DNA from: JAAYVZ01 sp035403265
GTDB taxonomy: Bacteria > Acidobacteriota > Thermoanaerobaculia > Thermoanaerobaculales > Thermoanaerobaculaceae
DNA length: 8,370 nt
NCBI GenBank assembly: GCA_035403265.1
Contig: DAONEV010000188.1
Coordinates: 1-8,370, forward strand
Direction: 5' to 3'
Below the pieces are notes generated by a model. The model saw only the letters and a program-made list of their open reading frames with translations. It searched no databases and was not told the DNA's origin. Made by a program: the position numbers and the translations under genes. This document shows positions 1 through 5,799 of the stretch, piece after piece; the stretch's first letter is position 1, and the number at the start of each line of letters is the position of its first letter.

Positions 1-2364
1 ACGCAGGTGATGGTGGAGCGGGACCTGGCGAAGGAAGGCAAGAACCGGCACGAGCTGGGCCGCGAGCGGTTCCTCGAGCGCATGTGGGCGTGGAAGGCCC
101 AGTACAAGGACAACATCTCCCGCCAGGCGCGGGCGCTCGGCGCCTCGTGTGACTGGACCCGGGAGCGCTTCACCCTCGACCCGATGCTGTCGAAGGCGGT
201 GCGCCACGCCTTCGTGAGCCTGTTCGACGAAGGGCTCATCTACCGGGCGCACCGGCTCATCAACTGGTGCCCCCGCTGTCTGACGGCGCTTTCCGACCTG
301 GAGGTCGAGCACAAGGACGTCGACGGCGGCATGTGGGACTTCGCCTACCCGCTCGAGGGCGGCGGGGAGATCGTGGTCTCCACGACGAGGCCCGAGACGA
401 TGCTGGGCGACACGGCGATCGCCGTGCATCCCGACGACGAGCGCTACCGGCACCTGGTCGGCACCCTGGTGCGGCATCCGTTCCTCGACCGCACGTTCCC
501 GGTCATCGCCGACGCGGTGCTGGTGGACCCGGCGTTCGGGACGGGGGCCGTGAAGGTGACGCCCGCCCACGATCCCAACGACTTCGCCACCGGGGAGCGG
601 CACGGCCTCGAGAAGATCAACATCCTGACCGAGGACGGGATGATCAACGCCAACGGCGGCCCGTTCGCGGGCCAGGACCGGCTGGCGGCGCGCAAGGCGG
701 TGCTGGCGGCGCTCGGCGAGAAGGGCCTGCGGCGGGGCGAGAAGACACACCGGCACGCGGTCGGCCACTGCCAGCGCTGCGGCACGGTGGTGGAGCCGTA
801 CCTGTCCAGGCAGTGGTTCCTGAACGTCAAACCGCTGGCCGAGCGGGCGCTGGATGCGGTGCGCGGCGGCGAGACGCGGCTGGTCCCCGACTTCTGGGTC
901 GCGACCTATGAGAACTGGCTTGGGAACATCCTCGACTGGTGCATCTCCCGCCAGCTCTGGTGGGGGCACCGCATCCCGGCGTTCTACTGCGCCGACGGCC
1001 ACGTCACCGTGGCCGAGACCGACCCTGAGGTCTGCGGCACCTGCGGCAAGCCGGTCGAGCAGGACGGCGACGTCCTCGACACCTGGTTCTCGTCGGCGCT
1101 GTGGCCGATGTCCACCATGGGCTGGCCGGACGACAGCGCCGACATGCGGGCGTTCTACCCGACCTCGACGCTCATCACCGGTTTCGACATCCTGTTCTTC
1201 TGGGTCGCCCGCATGATCATGATGGGCTGCCACTTCACGGGCAAGGCGCCGTTCTCCACGGTGCACCTCACGGGCCTGGTGCGCGACGCGCAGCGGCAGA
1301 AGATGTCGAAGACCAAGGGCAACGTCATGGACCCGCTCGACCTGGTGCACCAGTTCGGGGCCGACGCGGTGCGCTTCACGCTGGCGGCGCTGGCCTCGCC
1401 GGGGCGCGACCTGCCCCTGGACGAGAAGCGCATGGAAGGCTACCGGGCGTTCGGCACCAAGATCTGGAACGCCACCCGCTTCGTGCAGATGCACCTCACC
1501 GGGGATGAGAGACCGCTTGCGGCCCTGGACCTCGACAGCCTCGAGCTGCCCGAGCGCTGGATCGTGTCGAGGCTCGGCGAGACCGTGACGGCGGTGAACG
1601 CGGCGTGGCAGGATTTCCGCTTCGACGAGGGGTGCCGGCAGCTCTACCAGTTCGTGTGGAACGACTTCTGCGACTGGTACCTGGAGCTCGCCAAGCCGGT
1701 GCTGGTCGACGGCCGAGAGCAGGGGAGAAAGGGAGAGGACGTACGGGCGGTGGCGCGGGGCGTCCTGCTGGAAGCCTGCGCGCTCCTGCACCCGGTGATG
1801 CCTTTCATCACGGAGGAGATCGCGGCCCACCTCGGCCACGACGGGATGCTCATGACCGCGCCCTATCCCCGGCCCGGTCGGTGGCCGGTGGCCCCCGAGC
1901 CAGTCCTCCACATGGCTCTGGTCCAGGCCGTGGTTCAGGAGGTGCGCTCCTACCGGCACATGCTCGGGCTGCCGCCGGCGAGCCCATTCACGCTCTTCAT
2001 GCCGGAGCTCGATGCCGTGTGGCGAAAGGCGTTCGCGGGCCTGGCGCACGAGATCTCACGTCTGGCGGTCCTCGACGGCCTGTACGTCGGGGACGAGCCC
2101 GTGCCCGAGCACGCCATCAGCGCGAGTGCCGGGGGCGTCAAGCTGCGGATCGTCCTGCCGGAAGGCGCCCTCGGCGAGACCGAGCGGCAACGTCTCGCAG
2201 TGGAGCTGAGCCAGGTCGAGGAGGAGCTGGGACGCCTGCGGGCGCGCCTGGCCGACGAGGCGTTCGTGGCCCGTGCTCCCCAGGACGTGGTCGAGGGCTC
2301 CCGCAGCCGCGGCCGGGAGTTGGAGCACAAAGCCGCGATGCTGGCGGCGACGATCGAAGGCTGA
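1..2364 (+). CDS. valS: Valyl-tRNA synthetase, 5' end cut off by the window (787 residues visible)
   Basis: Cytoplasmic class I aminoacyl-tRNA synthetase that charges tRNA-Val with valine using ATP and hydrolyses mischarged Thr-tRNA-Val. The reading frame is open from base 1. The first visible residues, TQVMVERDL, align with the E. coli segment just after the GTDHAGIA motif, so about 85-95 N-terminal residues including the HIGH motif lie outside the window. Visible: the CP1 editing domain (about nt 370-830, with STTRPETMLGDTAIAVHP and TPAHDPNDF), zinc-type Cys pairs CPRC (nt 268-279), CQRC (769-780) and CGTC (1033-1044) plus Cys at 988, DTWFSSALWP from nt 1078, and the second ATP-binding signature as KMSKT (nt 1300-1314) instead of KMSKS. 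An anticodon-binding helical domain follows, then a C-terminal coiled-coil arm (about nt 2155-2361) containing the family-typical AFVARAP. The internal GTG at nt 7 is not the start. It is the first gene of the visible operon; the birA start follows 2 bases after its stop. Confidence 0.97.
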   Translation, partial: TQVMVERDLAKEGKNRHELGRERFLERMWAWKAQYKDNISRQARALGASCDWTRERFTLDPMLSKAVRHAFVSLFDEGLIYRAHRLINWCPRCLTALSDLEVEHKDVDGGMWDFAYPLEGGGEIVVSTTRPETMLGDTAIAVHPDDERYRHLVGTLVRHPFLDRTFPVIADAVLVDPAFGTGAVKVTPAHDPNDFATGERHGLEKINILTEDGMINANGGPFAGQDRLAARKAVLAALGEKGLRRGEKTHRHAVGHCQRCGTVVEPYLSRQWFLNVKPLAERALDAVRGGETRLVPDFWVATYENWLGNILDWCISRQLWWGHRIPAFYCADGHVTVAETDPEVCGTCGKPVEQDGDVLDTWFSSALWPMSTMGWPDDSADMRAFYPTSTLITGFDILFFWVARMIMMGCHFTGKAPFSTVHLTGLVRDAQRQKMSKTKGNVMDPLDLVHQFGADAVRFTLAALASPGRDLPLDEKRMEGYRAFGTKIWNATRFVQMHLTGDERPLAALDLDSLELPERWIVSRLGETVTAVNAAWQDFRFDEGCRQLYQFVWNDFCDWYLELAKPVLVDGREQGRKGEDVRAVARGVLLEACALLHPVMPFITEEIAAHLGHDGMLMTAPYPRPGRWPVAPEPVLHMALVQAVVQEVRSYRHMLGLPPASPFTLFMPELDAVWRKAFAGLAHEISRLAVLDGLYVGDEPVPEHAISASAGGVKLRIVLPEGALGETERQRLAVELSQVEEELGRLRARLADEAFVARAPQDVVEGSRSRGRELEHKAAMLAATIEG
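2356..2360 (+). promoter_or_regulatory. Ribosome binding site of birA
   Basis: GAAGG lies 6 bases before the ATG at 2367, inside the last codons of valS. It supports the ATG at 2367 as the birA start and suggests that ribosomes ending valS reinitiate there. Confidence 0.6.
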
Positions 2365-2366
2365 GC

Positions 2367-3164
2367 ATGCCTTGCTTCCGGGACTCCGCGTCGGCCGTCA
2401 ACCTCATCTGGCTCGATGCGGTGGACTCCACCAACGACTGGGCCGACCGGCTGATCGCTGCTGCCCTCGAGGCCGACGAGACCTCACTGCCGGACACAGT
2501 CCTGGTAGCGACAACCCAAAGCGGCGGGCGAGGGAGGGGCGCGAACAGGTGGGTCTCGCCTCCGGGCGGCCTCTACGCGACCTGGTTCGCCTGGATCCCG
2601 GTCGAGACGCTCCAGGTCCTCCCGCTGGCGGTTGCGGTGGCGTGTGCCGAGGCCGTGGAGGCGTTGCTGAGTGGCGTGAGCGTGGGCCTGAAGTGGCCCA
2701 ACGACCTGGTCGTCGGCGGGCGGAAGCTGGGTGGCATCCTGGCCCAGGCCCGAGGGGCGGGCGACGCCGTCTGGGTCAGGGTGGGCTTCGGCATCAACGT
2801 CGCCGTCACGCCGGTGCTGGCCTCCGGCGACCCGGTGCGGCCGGTATCGCTGGCGGAGCTGGGGTGGAAGGGCGATGTGGAGCAGGCGGCCAGGGCTCTG
2901 GTGAACGCCTTCGTGCGGCACGTGCGGCCAGCGCTGACCGACCCGGAGCGGACCCGGGAACGATGGCAGGCTCGGCTCGTGCACCGTCCGGGCGAGAGGA
3001 TGCGGGTACGGCTCGAGACCGCGGTTGTCGATTGTAGGTTCGTGGGGCTGACCCCGGAAGGACATCTCGAGGTCGAGGTCGACGGGCGGCTGGAGAGGAT
3101 CGTGGCCGGCGAGCTTGTCCCGCGATCAGAGGATGACGGAGGCGACCATGCTCCTGACGCTTGA
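2367..3164 (+). CDS. birA: Biotin--[acetyl-CoA-carboxylase] ligase, class I (no HTH domain)
   Basis: Makes biotinyl-5'-AMP from biotin and ATP and transfers biotin to a lysine of biotin-carboxyl-carrier proteins in the cytoplasm. The 265-residue protein shows DSTNDW (20-25), the biotinoyl-AMP loop GRGRGANRW (54-62, with Arg57 matching the key E. coli Arg118), SPPGGLY (64-70), KWPNDL (109-114, with the catalytic-site Lys109) and GFGINV (140-145). The SH3-like C-terminal domain spans about 208-252 and ends in the typical GEL. It starts straight with the catalytic domain, so it has no N-terminal winged helix and should not act as a biotin-operon repressor. The second Arg of the usual GRGRRG loop is Gly58. 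The acidic tail after about residue 253 (SEDDGGDHAPDA) is not typical of the fold; its last codons are overprinted with the coaX start. ATG 2367 was chosen for its Shine-Dalgarno and because it follows the valS stop by 2 bases. Confidence 0.95.
   Translation: MPCFRDSASAVNLIWLDAVDSTNDWADRLIAAALEADETSLPDTVLVATTQSGGRGRGANRWVSPPGGLYATWFAWIPVETLQVLPLAVAVACAEAVEALLSGVSVGLKWPNDLVVGGRKLGGILAQARGAGDAVWVRVGFGINVAVTPVLASGDPVRPVSLAELGWKGDVEQAARALVNAFVRHVRPALTDPERTRERWQARLVHRPGERMRVRLETAVVDCRFVGLTPEGHLEVEVDGRLERIVAGELVPRSEDDGGDHAPDA
3138..3142 (+). promoter_or_regulatory. Ribosome binding site that fixes the coaX start
   Basis: A perfect GGAGG lies 5 bases before ATG 3148, within the last codons of birA. 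It favours ATG 3148 over the in-frame TTG 3115 and ATG 3133, both of which would add residues not seen at the start of CoaX proteins. Confidence 0.8.
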
Positions 3165-3918
3165 CGTCGGCAACACCAACGTCACCATCGGCGTCTTCGA
3201 GGGCACCGAGATCAAGCGGCGCTGGCGGCTATCCACGGCCCGTCACCGCACGGTCGACGAGGTCGGGATCCTGCTGCGCCAGCTCTGCGGCCTTGGCGGC
3301 ATTCCGACCGGGGAGATCCACGGCGTCATCGTCGGGTCCGTGGTGCCGACCCTGGACGCGACGCTGCGGGGGGCGATCGAGGAGTACCTGGACCAGGAGC
3401 CGGTCTTCGTGGCGCCTGGAATCCGCTCCGGCATGCCTCTCAAGGTGGACACCCCACTGGAGCTGGGCGCCGACCGGCTCTGCAACGCCGTGGCGGCGTT
3501 CGACGAGCACGGCGGCCCCTGTGTCGTCGTGGACTTCGGCACGGCGACGACCTGGGACGTGGTGTCGGGCAAGGGCGAGTTCCTGGGCGGCGTGATCGCC
3601 CCGGGCCTCGAGATCTCGGCCGAGGCGCTGTTCTCCCGCGCCGCCAAGCTACCGCGCATCGAGATGGTGGCTCCCGATCACGTCATCGGCAAGGGCACCG
3701 TGGACTCGATGCAGGCCGGCCTGGTGTTGGGCTACGTGGGTCTCGTCGAGGGTTTGACCCGGCGGGTCCTCGACGAGCTCGGCAGCGGCAAGGTCATCGC
3801 CACCGGCGGGCTGGCCGGGGTCATGGCCCGTTACACCGAGCTCATCAACGTCGTCGACGACGACCTCACCCTCAAGGGGCTGCGCCTGTTATGGGAGCGC
3901 AACCGCCGGAACCGCTAG
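3148..3918 (+). CDS. coaX: Type III pantothenate kinase
   Basis: Phosphorylates pantothenate to 4'-phosphopantothenate, the first committed step of coenzyme A synthesis, in the cytoplasm. It belongs to the ASKHA fold family, in which the enzymes need a monovalent cation and escape CoA feedback inhibition. From ATG 3148 the protein has 256 residues, the usual length, and opens with MLLTLDVGNTNVTIGVF (phosphate-1 motif, Asp6). Further motifs are PGIRSGMPL (90-98), GADR (107-110, with the presumed catalytic base Asp109), DFGTATTWDVV (129-139), GGVIAPGLEIS (147-157), GKGTVDSMQAG (181-191) and ATGGLAG (218-224). All family hallmarks are intact. Longer in-frame starts at 3115 (TTG) and 3133 (ATG) exist, but the GGAGG at 3138-3142 and family alignment point to 3148. 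It overlaps birA by 17 bases. This pairing of birA with coaX is common, and in Neisseria the two are fused. Confidence 0.96.
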   Translation: MLLTLDVGNTNVTIGVFEGTEIKRRWRLSTARHRTVDEVGILLRQLCGLGGIPTGEIHGVIVGSVVPTLDATLRGAIEEYLDQEPVFVAPGIRSGMPLKVDTPLELGADRLCNAVAAFDEHGGPCVVVDFGTATTWDVVSGKGEFLGGVIAPGLEISAEALFSRAAKLPRIEMVAPDHVIGKGTVDSMQAGLVLGYVGLVEGLTRRVLDELGSGKVIATGGLAGVMARYTELINVVDDDLTLKGLRLLWERNRRNR

Positions 3919-4571
3919 GCTCCGACGAGGAGCTCCTCTTCTACCGCGCCGTCGAGGACGCGTTCGCGGGCCTGCGCGGCACCGTCTTCGTGCTCAGCCC
4001 CAAGGACTTCGCGCTGCTGCAGGGCTGGTGGCGAAGCGGCGTGCCGCTGGCCGCGGTCATGGCCGGCCTGGGCGAGGTCTTCGAGCGCGCACGGCAGCGG
4101 GATGGGGACCCGCCGTCGTCGCTGGCCTACTGTCGTCACGCCGTGCACCGCCATGCAAAGCGACTGGCGGCGGCGCACGTCGGGGGCGGGGCGCCTGCCG
4201 ACACCGGGCCGGTGAGCGCGTCCCTTGCGGTGCTGGCGGCGGTTGTTCGTGACGCCGGGGCGAGATGGGATGCGTCGTGCGCGGTCGCGAGCGTGCTGGA
4301 GAGCCTGGCGCGGGCTGTCGAAGGGCTGCCAGCCGATGCGCCGCCCGCGGCTCTGGAGTCGACCCTGGAGCAACTGGAAGGTGCGGCCCTGGAGGCCCTG
4401 ATGGCAGCGCTTCCGGCCGCGGAGACGGCGGCGATGCGGCGGGCGGCCGACGCCGTCGCCCCGGAGGCCGGGGTTCCGCCGGAGGTTGGGGCGCGGAGCC
4501 GGCGAGCCATGCTGGCGCGGGCGGTCAGAGAGCGCATCGGGCTGCCAAGATTGGAGTTGAACCTTGCCTAG
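3891..4571 (+). CDS. Unrecognised 226-residue protein, probably soluble and mostly helical
   Basis: I cannot assign a function. The protein is predicted soluble: there is no signal peptide or membrane segment. The most family-like part is residues about 12-92: an N-terminal helix with DEELLFYRAVEDAF, then LSPKDFALLQGWWRSGVPL (35-53), a helix up to ERARQRDG (65-72), and SSLAYCRHAVHRHAKR (76-91), rich in His, Arg and one Cys. The middle (about 95-200) is Ala-rich and probably helical, with a Pro/Ala linker (147-153). The C-terminus is basic and then hydrophobic (ARSRRAMLARAVRERIGLPRL, about 201-221). I see no catalytic motif, Walker box or zinc cluster. ATG 3891 overlaps coaX by 28 bases and has AAGGGG at 3874-3879 (spacing 11). 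The end overlaps the methyltransferase by 8 bases. That it is a real gene is inferred from the operon position, the tight couplings, the proline/tryptophan-containing structured core and the lack of alternatives on this strand. Confidence 0.8.
   Translation: MGAQPPEPLGSDEELLFYRAVEDAFAGLRGTVFVLSPKDFALLQGWWRSGVPLAAVMAGLGEVFERARQRDGDPPSSLAYCRHAVHRHAKRLAAAHVGGGAPADTGPVSASLAVLAAVVRDAGARWDASCAVASVLESLARAVEGLPADAPPAALESTLEQLEGAALEALMAALPAAETAAMRRAADAVAPEAGVPPEVGARSRRAMLARAVRERIGLPRLELNLA
4553..4556 (+). promoter_or_regulatory. Ribosome binding site for a TTG start
   Basis: GGAG lies 7 bases before TTG 4564. It supports the non-ATG start of the methyltransferase, which yields the typical beginning of a TRAM domain; there is no in-frame ATG close by. 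Confidence 0.65.
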
Positions 4572-5799
4572 ACTGGAGATCACCGAGCTCGGAGGGGGTG
4601 GCGCCGGGGTGGCGCACCACGAGGGCAAGGTCTGGTTCGTGCGCGGCGCCCTGCCCGGCGAGCTGGTCGAGGCGGCCGAGGAGCGCCAGCGGGCCGGGAT
4701 CGTGGAAGCACGGGCCGTGGCGGTGGAGCGGTCCAGCCCGTGGCGAGAGCCGGATTTCTGTCCGGTGGCCTGCGAGTGCGGAGGCTGCGACCTTGCGCAC
4801 GTGCGGAGGGAGTCGGTGCCGGAGGTGTTGCGGGCCATTGTCAGGGGAGCCCTCCGCCACGCCCTTCCCGAGCTGGCAGCGGCTGTTGACGCGGCGCCGG
4901 TTGAGGCCTCGCCGCTCGGATGGCGGTTGCGCGCTCGCCTGCACTGGGATCCGCGGCAGCGACGGCTCGGCTTCCTGGGGCACCGCTCCCACCGTGTCGT
5001 CGACATCTCGCCTTGCCGCGTGCTCGGCCCCAGGCTGAGCGCGGCGCGGGCGGAGCTGTCCCGCGCGCTGGGCGGCGCGGGGTGCCGGGAGGGGGAGGTC
5101 GACTGGATCGAGAACCTCGACGGCACGCAGTCGGTGGCGGCGTGGCTGGGACCGGGGCGGGTGCCTCACGGGCCGGTTGCCGGTCTCGACGGCTGGCATC
5201 CCCTGGATGCGGGCGGCTGGACGCGAGCCGCTGGCTGGGGAGCTTCGAGCGTTCGCATGGAGCTGCCGGTGCCGCTCGACGTCCCGGTGGGGGCGTTCTT
5301 CCAGGGCAACCGCCACCTGACGCCCCGTCTCTTCGCGCGGATCGCCGCCATCGTGGCGGAGCTGCGTCCCGAGCGCGTCGTGGATCTGTACGGAGGAGTC
5401 GGGCTTCTGGCGGCGGCGGCGCGGCACGCCGGAGTCGGCGACCTGGTCGTGGTGGAAAGCCACGGCCCGGCGGCCGCCGCTGCGGCCCGCAATCTTCCTG
5501 GAGCCTTCGTCGACGCCGGCTCGGCGGAACGGTTCTTCGGGGAGCCTGGTGCCGCTTCGGCGACCCTGGCTCTCGTCGACCCGCCCCGCACCGGGCTCTC
5601 CAGGGCGGCCAGAAGCGGGCTCCTGGAGTGGCATCCCAGGGCCGTGGTGCTGCTGTCGTGCGATCCGGCCGCGGGGGGACGCGATCTCGGGGCGCTTGTC
5701 GGGGCCGGCTACCGGCTGGCCGGGCTGGAGCTGTGGGACCTGTTCGCGGGCTCACATCATGTGGAGATGGTGGCCATCCTCGTGGGCTCCGGCGGCTGA
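4564..5799 (+). CDS. rlmD: 23S rRNA (uracil-C5)-methyltransferase, RlmD/RumA (TRAM + 4Fe-4S) type
   Basis: S-adenosylmethionine-dependent enzyme that makes 5-methyluridine in 23S rRNA (RlmD/RlmC/RlmCD group). Domains: TRAM RNA-binding domain (about 1-55, with GGGGAGVA and the GALPGE turn at 28-33), a 4Fe-4S site of the form C-x5-C-GG-C (Cys66, Cys72, Cys75) plus Cys151, a central RNA-binding domain, and a Rossmann methyltransferase domain from about 235. Catalytic motifs are complete: FFQGN (245-249), DLYGGVG (274-280), DPPRTG (339-344), the nucleophile Cys366 in SCDPAAGG and the base Glu401 in HHVEM. Two small departures are the extra Cys70 inside the Fe-S spacer and SCDPAAGG in place of the usual SCNPATLA. 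The TTG start at 4564 has GGAG upstream and begins 8 bases before the end of the unknown gene. Target site (U1939 or U747) and a TrmA-like tRNA role cannot be told apart from sequence; the TRAM and Fe-S parts favour rRNA. At 411 residues it has the usual family length. Confidence 0.9.
   Translation: MPRLEITELGGGGAGVAHHEGKVWFVRGALPGELVEAAEERQRAGIVEARAVAVERSSPWREPDFCPVACECGGCDLAHVRRESVPEVLRAIVRGALRHALPELAAAVDAAPVEASPLGWRLRARLHWDPRQRRLGFLGHRSHRVVDISPCRVLGPRLSAARAELSRALGGAGCREGEVDWIENLDGTQSVAAWLGPGRVPHGPVAGLDGWHPLDAGGWTRAAGWGASSVRMELPVPLDVPVGAFFQGNRHLTPRLFARIAAIVAELRPERVVDLYGGVGLLAAAARHAGVGDLVVVESHGPAAAAAARNLPGAFVDAGSAERFFGEPGAASATLALVDPPRTGLSRAARSGLLEWHPRAVVLLSCDPAAGGRDLGALVGAGYRLAGLELWDLFAGSHHVEMVAILVGSGG

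Noticed and set aside
1605..2366. Upstream extension of the birA reading frame into valS
   Set aside because: The extension is out-of-frame ValRS sequence, rich in Arg/Gly/Ala. BirA homology begins right after ATG 2367.
3915..5126. 403-codon minus-strand open frame opposite the unknown gene and the methyltransferase
   Set aside because: The composition is Ser/Arg/Pro-rich without motifs, and it runs across two plus-strand genes. It is a high-GC shadow.
5549..5758. Upstream extension of comEC to ATG 5549
   Set aside because: The added 70 residues are an out-of-frame reading of the methyltransferase catalytic motifs and do not resemble a ComEC N-terminus.
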